Shown here piece by piece: positions 1-7,872 of a stretch of DNA of 54,107 nucleotides. The notes below the pieces were generated by a model. It was not told where the DNA came from. It worked only from the letters and a program-made list of their open reading frames with translations, and ran no database searches. The stretch covers positions 1-54,107 of the forward strand of contig JAFBAS010000106.1 in assembly GCA_019247605.1 (NCBI GenBank), written 5' to 3'. Both the position numbers and the translations under genes were made by a program. The stretch's first letter is position 1; each line of letters opens with the position of its first letter. The stretch comes from Hyphomicrobiales bacterium. Its GTDB lineage: Bacteria; Pseudomonadota; Alphaproteobacteria; Rhizobiales; Beijerinckiaceae.

Positions 1-493
1 TCGCGAGCTGGATGAGCGAGCGGGGCGCGACGATGTCGAGATCGCTGCTCGCCCAGGCGGCCTCAGGCCCGCCCGCTTGCGGGCAAATGAGGCCGAGATT
101 TCGCGCATTGGCGTGCATGGCGGCGGGCAGCACGCCGGCGATCGGCATGATCGAGCCGTCAAGCGCAAGCTCGCCGATTACCACATAGCCTTCGAGCGCA
201 TCCGACGGGATCGCCCCGATCGCCGCCATCACGCCGAGCGCGATCGGCAGATCGTAATGGCTGCCCTCCTTCGGCAGATCGGCGGGCGCGAGATTGACCG
301 TGATGCGCTTTGCCGGGAGTGAAAGCCCGGACGCGATGAGGGCGGCGCGTACGCGCTCGCGGCTCTCGCCCACCGTCTTGTCCGGCAGGCCCACGATGTT
401 GAACACCACATTGCCTGAGGAGACGAGCACCTGCACATCGACAGGGCGCGCCTCGATGCCCTCGAACGCAATCGTCGCGACACGTGTCACCAT
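1..493 (-). CDS. comM: ComM/YifB family Mg-chelatase-like AAA+ ATPase, N-terminal part (runs off the window)
   Basis: About 164 residues of the N-terminal region are visible; the gene continues past base 1. The protein starts MVTRVATIAFEG and contains GLPDKTVGESRERV and later NLAPADLPKEGS, which are hallmark stretches of the ComM/YifB N-terminal domain. Family knowledge: ComM is a hexameric helicase that promotes branch migration during natural transformation; the ATPase core would lie outside this window. The start is the ATG at 491-493. The first 65 codons and the upstream sequence are repeated at 2293-2505, so the normal upstream neighbourhood of this gene has been disrupted by inserted DNA. 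Confidence 0.93.
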   Translation of the reverse strand, partial: MVTRVATIAFEGIEARPVDVQVLVSSGNVVFNIVGLPDKTVGESRERVRAALIASGLSLPAKRITVNLAPADLPKEGSHYDLPIALGVMAAIGAIPSDALEGYVVIGELALDGSIMPIAGVLPAAMHANARNLGLICPQAGGPEAAWASSDLDIVAPRSLIQLA

Positions 494-510
494 TCGGCCA
501 ACCCCGGCTC
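298..510. repeat. Direct repeat copy 1: 5' end of comM plus its upstream sequence
   Basis: Bases 298-510 match 2293-2505 at a constant offset of 1995 with about three substitutions (near 350, 416 and 506) and no gaps. The match starts sharply inside comM codon 65. Weaker similarity continues upstream to about 570 (2563 in the other copy), including a shared AATGGCAAGAACA stretch. This copy is attached to the full comM reading frame. Confidence 0.95.
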
Positions 511-722
511 TCTATTCGAGCTTACCCGGCCCTAATTAGAATGGCAAGAACAGGAAGTGAACAAGCGTAAGCGACGCCGCGCGTGGCATGGCCGGCGCGG
601 AAGGTCCATTCCGTATTGCGATCACCTCTTGGACAAGACTGTTGCAACAGTTCTGTTTTTTGTAAGAGCAACCTGCACAACACACTCATACGGCAGGCCT
701 GAACTCTCGTGAGACGCGCTAA

Positions 723-1463
723 ATGAAGCCTCATCGTACCGAGCTCACCGGTCGGCCGCCGAAGAGACTTCTGTGGGTTGGCAACAGTTATTTCTACTAC
801 AACAACAGCATCCACCATCACGTCGCGGAGATGGCCCGGGCGCAAAATCCTTCTACGGAGCATCAAGGCGTCTCCGTCACCATCAGCGGCTCCGGGCTCG
901 ACTGGCACGATATCGAATCCTATTTCCGCCGCGATGCCATCGGGCGTTACGCGTTCACGTCGGACAATGACATTATCTTCACACCGCAGGGCAACGGGTT
1001 CGACGCCGTGATCATGATGGATAGTAGCCAGGGACCCATTCACCCCCGGTTACAAAGTAGCTTCCATGGCGCAGCAAAGCAGCAGAGCCGCCTCGTCCGC
1101 GAGAAGGGAGCATCGCCCGTTTTCTTCATGTCGTGGGCGTATAGAAACAAGCCCGAAATGGCCGCGCGACTCGCGCACGAATACACGAAAGCTGGAAATT
1201 GCAACGACGCTCTGGTGATCCCCGCGGGCCTCGCCTTTTCTCGCGCCATGGCCGAAGAACCCGAGCTCGAGCTCTATCAGCCGGATCAAAGCCATCCGAG
1301 TCTGATCGGAACCTATCTTGCGGCCTGCACCGCCTATTGCACGTTGTTCCGAAACGGGTGGCGGACAAATAGCTACGTAGCGGCTTTACCCATGACGGTA
1401 GCACTCAAGCTTCAGTCCGTCGCTGCTTCGACGGTCGAGACTTACTTCGACAGGGGTCTTTAA
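723..1463 (+). CDS. SGNH/GDSL-type hydrolase (esterase-like)
   Basis: A 246-residue protein without an obvious signal peptide. WVGNSYFYYNNS near residues 18-29 resembles the nucleophile block of SGNH hydrolases (GNS, Ser22 as candidate nucleophile). PDQSHPS near 187-193 provides the C-terminal Asp188-x-x-His191 pair of the catalytic triad, and MMDSSQGP near 98-105 fits an oxyanion-hole block. The likely role is hydrolysis of an ester or acetyl group; the substrate cannot be told. The gene lies in the insert between the two comM repeats, diverges from the inserted comM promoter copy, and looks lower in GC than its surroundings, suggesting horizontal acquisition. Confidence 0.7.
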   Translation: MKPHRTELTGRPPKRLLWVGNSYFYYNNSIHHHVAEMARAQNPSTEHQGVSVTISGSGLDWHDIESYFRRDAIGRYAFTSDNDIIFTPQGNGFDAVIMMDSSQGPIHPRLQSSFHGAAKQQSRLVREKGASPVFFMSWAYRNKPEMAARLAHEYTKAGNCNDALVIPAGLAFSRAMAEEPELELYQPDQSHPSLIGTYLAACTAYCTLFRNGWRTNSYVAALPMTVALKLQSVAASTVETYFDRGL

Positions 1464-1478
1464 GTCGACGGCGCCTCC

Positions 1479-1796
1479 TCACTGCAGTGACGAGGAGGTG
1501 CTCAAAACCGAGTGTTTGGGAACCGCGCGAATGAACGCCGCGCCTAAGCGACCCTGAATCGCGGCCCTCAACAATCCGCTGTAGAGATATATGACATGGT
1601 CATAGCCGCTCGCGCCTACCAAGGTGACGATTTCCGATCGCTTGGACTCAATTTTCGAAACCAAGGTGGAGTACCATTTGACATAAGAATCATGTGCCTC
1701 CTCCACCTCATTCACTCGCCATCCGGCGGCTTCGAGCACATCGGAAATACGGGAAAGCAGAGGGGGGCTCGGAAGAAATGGTCTTCCCGCGTCCAT
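1479..1796 (-). CDS. C-terminal part of a SAM methyltransferase-like protein, separated by a frame change
   Basis: A 105-residue reading frame that begins at an ATG sharing one base with the stop of the upstream frame (TGATG at 1794-1798). The upstream frame ends right after the DHVNRGTYYDP segment, where class I methyltransferases normally continue, and this frame continues with PSPPLLSRISDVLEAAGW, which resembles the helix-strand element near a methyltransferase C-terminus. The simplest reading is one gene of about 255 codons split by a small indel. A real translationally coupled pair cannot be excluded, because TGATG junctions are used for coupling. Confidence 0.5.
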   Translation of the reverse strand: MDAGRPFLPSPPLLSRISDVLEAAGWRVNEVEEAHDSYVKWYSTLVSKIESKRSEIVTLVGASGYDHVIYLYSGLLRAAIQGRLGAAFIRAVPKHSVLSTSSSLQ

Positions 1797-2257
1797 CAGG
1801 GATGAGGGTCGTAGTAGGTTCCGCGGTTTACATGGTCAAAAATCACCATTTGAGTGCCGTTCTTAGCGACGTTTCTCAAGGCGCTAAGTGCTCGGGCCTG
1901 ATCGAGAAAACAATAATAGGCATTAAACATGCATAGTATGTCGGCTTTCACGCCAATTGTGCGATCGACATCGCAGACATCGCATACGTAGAACACGACC
2001 CCGGGATAGTTCTTCCGGGCGGAGGCGATTGAGGCAGGCTCGATGTCGAATCCAACCGCTTTCCCCCAGCCCATCGTCTGAAGGTAGTTCGCGGTGCCAC
2101 CGCGCCCGCATCCGGCATCGACGATGATCTGATTGCTCTTTTTTTCCATTGGCCGCATCGCAAGTTCAATGGCCTCTTCTTCGCCCGCATGGGCATAGTC
2201 TCCGCCACGCACCAACGATAGCACCTGCATTCCCTCAAACGAGTTCATTGAAAACAA
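1796..2257 (-). CDS. Class I SAM-dependent methyltransferase, N-terminal domain (probably frameshifted gene)
   Basis: A 153-residue Rossmann-type methyltransferase domain. IIVDAGCGRGGTANYL (from residue 44) is motif I for SAM binding, GFDIEPASIASAR is the acidic-loop motif II region, and VFYVCDVCDVD is motif III-like. The start is taken as TTG at 2257, because AAGGAG lies seven bases upstream; the ATG nine bases later is too far from it. The truncated comM copy ends 22 bp upstream on the same strand, so this frame probably uses the duplicated comM promoter. The frame stops early and the remaining domain is in another frame (1479-1796). The substrate is unknown. Confidence 0.62.
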   Translation of the reverse strand: MFSMNSFEGMQVLSLVRGGDYAHAGEEEAIELAMRPMEKKSNQIIVDAGCGRGGTANYLQTMGWGKAVGFDIEPASIASARKNYPGVVFYVCDVCDVDRTIGVKADILCMFNAYYCFLDQARALSALRNVAKNGTQMVIFDHVNRGTYYDPHP

Positions 2258-2278
2258 GCCACGTCTCCTTCGGCCAAG

Positions 2279-2488
2279 CTACGCTTTCTGCGCCGTGATG
2301 CGCTTTGCCGGGAGTGAAAGCCCGGACGCGATGAGGGCGGCGCGCACGCGCTCGCGGCTCTCGCCCACCGTCTTGTCCGGCAGGCCCACGATGTTGAACA
2401 CCACATTGCCCGAGGAGACGAGCACCTGCACATCGACAGGGCGCGCCTCGATGCCCTCGAACGCAATCGTCGCGACACGTGTCACCAT
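2279..2488 (-). pseudogene. Truncated duplicate of comM (first 65 codons)
   Basis: This frame repeats the first 65 residues of comM exactly (MVTRVATIAFEG through SLPAKRIT), then diverges into AQKA and stops. No ATPase domain follows, so it cannot make a working ComM. It lies upstream of the methyltransferase frame on the same strand and may serve as a leader and promoter for it. Confidence 0.85.
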
Positions 2489-2505
2489 TCGGCCAACCCC
2501 AGCTC
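2293..2505. repeat. Direct repeat copy 2: 5' end of comM plus upstream sequence
   Basis: Partner of 298-510, about 98-99% identical over 213 bp. It joins the insert abruptly at 2293 and borders the LysR gene region on its other side. The upstream part (2506-2563) is more diverged from copy 1 than the coding part. Confidence 0.95.
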
Positions 2506-2638
2506 CTCGGCGTTCAGCTTAGACCGCGCCAATCCGAATGGCAAGAACAAGGAGTGAACATAGCCTCGGTTGTCGGCTAATGGCGATCTTGCACTTGGCT
2601 CTCTGAGAATGTCCCGAATTCGAGTTCGGTGCTTTCGG

Positions 2639-3589
2639 TCATCGCGCTCTAGCTTTTCGCCGCACGTCCTTGGCCATCGCCCCCGGCAAGCGCTTGGCGA
2701 ATTCCCCAAGCCGCCTCCGAATCACGTCCATGGCGATGCGCGCCGGCAAGGTGGCCTCGCGGCCTCGCGGCACCAGGATCGCGATGGCGCTGTCGGCAAG
2801 GAGCGGTTCGGCGAGCGTCACATGCACGAGTTCGCCGCGTTCGATCTCGTCGATGAAGCCGATCGGCGTGAAAAATCCGATGCCGATGCCGAGCTCGATG
2901 ATCCGGCGCATGAACTCGATCGAATTCGACACGAGGCGCGGCATGAGCATCTTGCCGGATTCGGCGAATTCGGTCGCCATGATGAGGTCGATGAGCCAGC
3001 GGTCATAGAGCATCACCACCGGATAGGCGGCGCAATCCGTGAAGCTGAGCGAGCGGCGCGTCGCGAGCGGATGGTCGGGCCGCATGACGGCGCCGATCGA
3101 GGTGTGAACAATCCCGGAGGCTTCCACGCCGCGAAGGCGCCGATCGGCAAAAAGCACGCCGAAATCATTGCGGCCCGAGCGCATCTCCTCGGCCGTGTCG
3201 CCGGGATCGATGCCGATCACGGTGAGCGTCATCTGCGGATGCGCCTCGGCAAGCTCCGCCACGACCGTCGGCATGAAGCGCAAGAGAAGCGATTCCAGGC
3301 AGACGATGCGCACATGACCCGTCACGGTTCCCGCAAGCCCCGCGATCTCGAGGCGGGTGCGCTCGAAATCGGCGAGCGTCTCGCGCGAATGACGCAAGAG
3401 GAGCTCGCCTGCCGCGGTGAGCCGCACCCCGCTGCGCAGCCTCTCGAAGAGAGGCGTGCCGATCTCGGCCTCGAGCTTGATGATCTGGCGGTTGACCGCC
3501 GAGGAGGCGACGTGGAGCGCTTCGGCGGCGCGCCTGATCGAGCCGAGCCGGGCCACCTGGTCGAAATAGCGCAACACCGCAGCATGCAT
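2639..3589 (-). CDS. LysR-family transcriptional regulator
   Basis: A 316-residue LysR-type regulator. Residues 1-60 form the winged helix-turn-helix (RYFDQVARLGSIRRAAEAL, ASSAVNRQI, LEAEIGTPLFER, LTAAGELLL), followed by a periplasmic-binding-protein-like effector domain. The ATG at 3589 is preferred over 3625 because AGAGG sits five bases upstream and LysR proteins usually start a few residues before RYF. It is divergent from the ABC importer and acyl-CoA operon starting at 3793, the usual arrangement when a LysR protein controls its neighbour. The inducer is probably the imported substrate or a derived CoA ester (inference). Confidence 0.9.
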   Translation of the reverse strand: MHAAVLRYFDQVARLGSIRRAAEALHVASSAVNRQIIKLEAEIGTPLFERLRSGVRLTAAGELLLRHSRETLADFERTRLEIAGLAGTVTGHVRIVCLESLLLRFMPTVVAELAEAHPQMTLTVIGIDPGDTAEEMRSGRNDFGVLFADRRLRGVEASGIVHTSIGAVMRPDHPLATRRSLSFTDCAAYPVVMLYDRWLIDLIMATEFAESGKMLMPRLVSNSIEFMRRIIELGIGIGFFTPIGFIDEIERGELVHVTLAEPLLADSAIAILVPRGREATLPARIAMDVIRRRLGEFAKRLPGAMAKDVRRKARAR

Positions 3590-3707
3590 GAGCGCCTCTG
3601 CTCCCGATATCACGGGCGCTGCCAAAAAGGCATCGCCACGAGCGAAACTATCTTCTTTTCAGCAGCGAGCGCAAAGCCCTATGTTGATCGCGGCCGAGCC
3701 GGCGGCG

Positions 3708-3740
3708 TGAGGCCTCATGTGAAATGCATCAGGATGAGGC
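3708..3740. promoter_or_regulatory. Candidate LysR operator in the divergent promoter region
   Basis: GCCTCAT at 3712-3718 and ATGAGGC at 3734-3740 form a perfect 7-bp inverted repeat with a 15-bp spacer; GAGGCCTC at 3708-3715 is an additional small palindrome sharing the left arm. It lies between the LysR gene and the operon it probably controls, about 55 bp before the operon's first start codon. The position fits a LysR binding site; binding itself is inference. Confidence 0.4.
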
Positions 3741-3792
3741 GCCAGCCAAACAAATAGGCGGTGCGCCCAGCGCGCGAACGGGGAGGATGATC

Positions 3793-4806
3793 ATGATGTT
3801 CACGAACCGGCGAAACCTTCTTCTCGGCGGCGCGGCGCTCACGGGCGGGGCCTTCCTGGATTTCGGCACTTTTGGCGCCTCCCAGCCGGTCGTCAATCTG
3901 CAACTTGGCTGGATTCTCGGCGGCAATCAGGTGGGCGAGGTTTGCGCCAAGGCGCTCGGCTATTACGCAGAAGAAGGCATCGAGCTCGCGATCCAGCCGG
4001 GCGGCCCCAATATCGACGGCGTCGCCGTCGTCGCGTCAGGCCGCTACCAAGTCGGCCAGGTGTCCTCGAGCCCGTCGCTGATGCTCGCGGCCTCGCAGGA
4101 CATTCCGGTCGTCTGCTTCGGCGTCGGCGCGCAGGAACACCCCTACACCTTCTTTTCTCTCCCGCGGGCGCCGGTCCGCAAGCCCGCCGACATGGCCGGC
4201 AAGAAGGTCGGCATCCAGGCGACGGGCGTGATCTTGCTGAAAGCCCTTCTCGCCAAGAACAACGTGCCGCTCAAGGATGTCGAGATCGTCCCGATCGGCG
4301 CCGACATGTCGCCGCTTCTCACCGGCCAGGTGGACGTCGTGACCGGCTGGCTCACCAACACGACGGCCTTGAAGGTGCTCGGCCCCGACCGCATCGACCT
4401 GCGGCTCTGGGATTCGGGCGTGCGGCTTTACGGGCTGCCCTATTACGCGACGAGCGAGACGCTCAAGACGAAAAGCGATTTGGTCGCAAAGTTCATGCGC
4501 GCCACCGGCAGGGGTTGGGCCTTCGCCTATGACAATCGCGACAAGGCAATCGACTATCTCGTGAAGGAATATCCGAACCTCGTGTGGAAGGACGAGCGCG
4601 AGGCGATCGACGACATGATGAAATTCGCCTTCTCGCCGAAGACGAAGGCGGAAGGTTGGGGCACCATGGACCCTGCGGTCTGGCAAGAGCAGATCGACAC
4701 CTACGCCCAGCTTGGGCAGTTCACGAAGCGCACGCCCAAGCTCGACGAGGTGATGACGCTCGAGATTCTCAAGGCCTCGGCGGACGCGCGTCCGAAGATC
4801 GGCTGA
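3793..4806 (+). CDS. ABC transporter substrate-binding protein (NMT1/SsuA/TauA-like)
   Basis: A periplasmic binding protein of about 337 residues for a nitrate/sulfonate/taurine-type importer. It starts with a twin-arginine-like signal (NRRNLLLGGAAL) followed by QLGWILGGNQVGEV and ADMAGKKVGIQ, typical of the NMT1/THI5-like fold. The start is ambiguous among ATGs at 3787, 3793 and 3796; GGGAGG at 3781-3786 touches the first, so 3793 or 3796 has better spacing. First gene of an operon with its ATPase, permease and three catabolic enzymes, two bases before the ATPase start. The ligand is not evident from sequence. Confidence 0.88.
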   Translation: MMFTNRRNLLLGGAALTGGAFLDFGTFGASQPVVNLQLGWILGGNQVGEVCAKALGYYAEEGIELAIQPGGPNIDGVAVVASGRYQVGQVSSSPSLMLAASQDIPVVCFGVGAQEHPYTFFSLPRAPVRKPADMAGKKVGIQATGVILLKALLAKNNVPLKDVEIVPIGADMSPLLTGQVDVVTGWLTNTTALKVLGPDRIDLRLWDSGVRLYGLPYYATSETLKTKSDLVAKFMRATGRGWAFAYDNRDKAIDYLVKEYPNLVWKDEREAIDDMMKFAFSPKTKAEGWGTMDPAVWQEQIDTYAQLGQFTKRTPKLDEVMTLEILKASADARPKIG

Positions 4807-4808
4807 CC

Positions 4809-5654
4809 ATGGCGGGACCTGCGCCTCTCGCGCGCCTGTCGCCCGGCGACGCGCCGAGCCGGCGGCCTCGCGCCGAGGCAGAGGGAGAGGTCGCGGTCGC
4901 CTGCCGGAACGTATCGATGCGCTTCATCACCGAGCGGCGCGTGGTGACGGCGCTCGACGATGTTTCCTTCTCGGTCGAGAGCGGCGGATTCCTGAGCCTC
5001 CTCGGACCATCGGGTTGCGGCAAGTCCACGCTCTTGCGCCTCGTCGCCGACCTTCTCACGCCCACGAGCGGCGAGATCGCCGTCCTTGGCCGCACGCCGC
5101 GTGAAGCGCGCCTCGACAGGGCGCTCGGCTTCGTGTTCCAGGACGCGGCGCTGCTTCCCTGGCGCACCGCGCTCGAGAACGTCGCTCTGCCGCTCGAGGT
5201 CGGCGGACATCCAGGCCTCCCGTCCGGCGCGCCGACGCCGCGCGATCTCTTGCGGCTCGTCGGCCTCGAGGGCTGGGAAGGAAGCTTCCCGCACGAGCTC
5301 TCGGGCGGCATGCGCCAGCGTGTCTCGATCGCGCGCGCTCTGCTCGGCGGCCCGCGCATCTTGCTCATGGACGAACCTTTCGGCGCGCTCGACGAGATCA
5401 CGCGCGACCGTCTCAACGAGGAATTGCGCCGCATTTGGCTTCAGACCGGCACCACCATCCTTTTCGTCACGCATTCGGTCTACGAGGCGATCTATCTCGG
5501 CGAGACGGTGCTCGTTCTCGCGGCCAATCCGGGGCGCGTGCGCGCCACCGTCGAGATCGATTTGCCGCGCGAGCGGGCGCTCTCGATTCGCGAGACCGAG
5601 CCTTTCAACCGCATCGCCGCCAATCTGCGCGGCCTTCTCGCCGGTGAAGCATGA
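4809..5654 (+). CDS. ABC transporter ATP-binding protein (nitrate/sulfonate/taurine type)
   Basis: A 281-residue ATPase. Walker A GPSGCGKST at residues 66-74, Q-loop FVFQDAALLPWR, signature LSGGMRQRVSIARAL, Walker B ILLMDEPFGALDE and the H-loop VTHSVYEA are all intact. FQDAALLPW and MDEPFGALD are typical of the SsuB/TauB/NrtD group. The ATG at 4809 follows the binding-protein stop by two bases. The stop overlaps the permease start as ATGA (5651-5654), indicating translational coupling. Confidence 0.93.
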   Translation: MAGPAPLARLSPGDAPSRRPRAEAEGEVAVACRNVSMRFITERRVVTALDDVSFSVESGGFLSLLGPSGCGKSTLLRLVADLLTPTSGEIAVLGRTPREARLDRALGFVFQDAALLPWRTALENVALPLEVGGHPGLPSGAPTPRDLLRLVGLEGWEGSFPHELSGGMRQRVSIARALLGGPRILLMDEPFGALDEITRDRLNEELRRIWLQTGTTILFVTHSVYEAIYLGETVLVLAANPGRVRATVEIDLPRERALSIRETEPFNRIAANLRGLLAGEA

Positions 5655-6487
5655 GCGCTTCCGCCGATCTCGCGGCACTCGAAACGCGGGTCGATCCCGC
5701 CGAGGCCGAATATCGACGCGCCAAGCGGCGCGAGGCGATGCGGCGCAAGGTGCTCCCTTGCGTCGGCATTCTCATCGGCGTCGCGGTCTGGGCGGCGCTC
5801 GTCGATGTCCTCAAGGTGCCCCCCTTCATCGCGCCCGCCCCGCTCGTGGTGCTCCAGACGCTCGTGTCGAAGTCGGACGTGCTTTTCAGCAATCTCTGGC
5901 CCACGACGGTCGAGGCAGTCGGCGGCTTCATCATAGGCAATGTTTTCGCCATCGCGCTCGCCACGCTATTCGTGCACCGCAAGGTGCTTTCGGACATGTT
6001 CTTTGCGCTCGTGGTGCTCATCAACTCCATTCCGGTCGTTGCCAAGGCGCCGATCCTCGTGCTGCTCCTCGGCAACGGGTTTGCGCCCAAGATCGCGATC
6101 GCTGCCGTGATCTCGTTCTTTCCGACTCTCGTGAACATGGTACGTGGCCTCGAAGCCGTGAACCCGCAGGCCATGGAGCTGTTGCGCGTGCTCTCGGCCT
6201 CGAAGCGCGAGATCTTCCTGAAGCTTCGCCTCTACAATTCGCTCCCCTATCTTTTTTCGGCGTTGCGCATCTCGGCTTCGAGCTCGGTGGTCGGCGCGAT
6301 CGTGGGTGAATGGATCGGCTCGAATTACGGCATCGGCGCACTCATCATCCAGGCGACCTACGCTTTCGATTCGGCACTGCTTTACGCGACCGTGCTCGTC
6401 GGCTCTGCGCTGTCGGTCGCCTTCTTCATGGCGATCTCGCTCGCCGAACGGCTGATCGTCCGCTGGCAGCCGCCCGCGGTCGCTTGA
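5651..6487 (+). CDS. ABC transporter permease (SsuC/TauC-like)
   Basis: A 278-residue inner-membrane protein with about six hydrophobic segments. The EAA-loop region, where the ATPase docks, is recognisable around SKREIFLKLRLYNSLPYL, followed by GAIVGEWIG, typical of the nitrate/taurine/sulfonate permease family. The N-terminal 30 residues are cytoplasmic and charged. It overlaps the ATPase gene by four bases and ends 32 bp before the FAD oxidoreductase. Confidence 0.92.
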   Translation: MSASADLAALETRVDPAEAEYRRAKRREAMRRKVLPCVGILIGVAVWAALVDVLKVPPFIAPAPLVVLQTLVSKSDVLFSNLWPTTVEAVGGFIIGNVFAIALATLFVHRKVLSDMFFALVVLINSIPVVAKAPILVLLLGNGFAPKIAIAAVISFFPTLVNMVRGLEAVNPQAMELLRVLSASKREIFLKLRLYNSLPYLFSALRISASSSVVGAIVGEWIGSNYGIGALIIQATYAFDSALLYATVLVGSALSVAFFMAISLAERLIVRWQPPAVA

Positions 6488-6519
6488 AGCCTGTGCTCAC
6501 CTTCTGCAAGGAGAGGAAA

Positions 6520-7872
6520 ATGATGACACCAGAGACCTTCGTCGAAGCCGCGGGTGAAGCGCGCATCGTGGCGCGTTCCGATGTCGTCGTGGTGGGTGGT
6601 GGCCCGGCAGGCTTCGCGGCGGCGATCGCGGCCAAGCGCGAGGGGTGCTCGGTGACGCTCGTCGAGCGCTACCCTTATCTCGGTGGCCTCGCCTCGGGCG
6701 GCATGGTGCTCGTGCTCGACGACATGCACAACGGCAATGAGACCACGGTCACCGGCATCTGCATGGAGATGATCGAGCGCATGGCGAAACTCGGGCTCTG
6801 CGTCTTCCCCCCGCCCGAGGAACGCAAGCAGAGCCTCGAGCTCAACCGGAAATGGGCGCGCTGGGGCGTCTTCGATTTCCGCGCCCGCGTGAAGCCAGCC
6901 CCGATCGTCATGGCGGCGGCTTTCGATCCCGACGGCTGGAAACGCGTCTCGAACGAAATGATCGAAGAGGCCGGCGTCGGGCTTCGCCTGCATTCCTGGT
7001 TCTCGAAAGCGATCGTGAGGGATAACCGGGTCGAAGGGGTGATCTGCGAGACGAAGGCCGGACGCCAGGCGATCCTCGGCGACATCCTGATCGATGCTTC
7101 GGGCGATCTCGATGTCGCGGCCGCTTCCGGCGCGGCCTTCACCGAGGGCGGCTATATCGTGACGACCGTGTTTCGTCTCGGCGGAGTGGACACCGAAGCT
7201 GCCGAGGAGTTCCGCTTCGGCAACCCTGAGGAATACGCCAGGATCGACAAGCAGGCGCGACGGATCATCGGCGGGTCGTGGGATTTCTGGTGGCTGAAAA
7301 CCCCGCTTCCTGGCGTCGTGTGGTGCAACTGCCCGCATATGACGGGCTTCGATGCGCTCGCCGTCGAGGATTTGACGCGCGCCGATTTCGAAGGCCGAAA
7401 GCGCATCGCGGCACTCGTGGAGTATGCGCGCGCAAACGTTGCCGGTTTCGCAAACTGCTTCATCGTCGATGTCGCCCCGCAGCTCGGCGTGCGCCAGACC
7501 CGCATGCTCGAAGGCGAATATGTGGTCACCAAGGAGGACGTGCTCGAGCGCGTCCATTTCCACGACACGGTGGCGCGCGGCCGCGACTACTACACCCCCT
7601 ACCGCGCCTTGCTGCCGAGACATCTCGAGGGCTTGATCGTCGCGGGCCGCCATTATTCGGCGACCGAGAGCGCGCAGAAGATGTCGCGCGAAATTCCACC
7701 CTGCATGTCGATGGGGCAATCGGCCGGGGTCGCGGCGGCGCTCGCGCTCGAGAACAATGTTCCGTTGCGCCGCGTCGAGCCTTCGTCAATTTGCGCGCGC
7801 GTGCGCGCGCAAGGCGGCGATCCCGGTGATCGCCCTTCGGCCAACGCCAAGATCATGGAGAAAGCCGCGTGA
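6520..7872 (+). CDS. FAD-dependent oxidoreductase (FAD_oxidored family)
   Basis: A 450-residue flavoprotein. The dinucleotide-binding motif VVVVGGGPAGFAAA lies near residues 22-35, with the acidic strand-2 end VTLVERYPYLGGLASGG, and a second FAD-contact segment near the C-terminus (GLIVAGRHYSAT, MGQSAGVAAALA). The start at 6520 has AAGGAGAGG just upstream. It shares GTGA with the next gene (7869-7872). In this operon it probably oxidises the imported compound before or after CoA activation, but the chemistry cannot be deduced. A membrane anchor is not apparent. Confidence 0.85.
   Translation: MMTPETFVEAAGEARIVARSDVVVVGGGPAGFAAAIAAKREGCSVTLVERYPYLGGLASGGMVLVLDDMHNGNETTVTGICMEMIERMAKLGLCVFPPPEERKQSLELNRKWARWGVFDFRARVKPAPIVMAAAFDPDGWKRVSNEMIEEAGVGLRLHSWFSKAIVRDNRVEGVICETKAGRQAILGDILIDASGDLDVAAASGAAFTEGGYIVTTVFRLGGVDTEAAEEFRFGNPEEYARIDKQARRIIGGSWDFWWLKTPLPGVVWCNCPHMTGFDALAVEDLTRADFEGRKRIAALVEYARANVAGFANCFIVDVAPQLGVRQTRMLEGEYVVTKEDVLERVHFHDTVARGRDYYTPYRALLPRHLEGLIVAGRHYSATESAQKMSREIPPCMSMGQSAGVAAALALENNVPLRRVEPSSICARVRAQGGDPGDRPSANAKIMEKAA

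Noticed and set aside
2570-3757. 395-codon open frame on the plus strand
   Set aside because: It lies antisense to the LysR gene, is rich in Arg/His/Asp from reading high-GC codons backwards, and has no recognisable domain.
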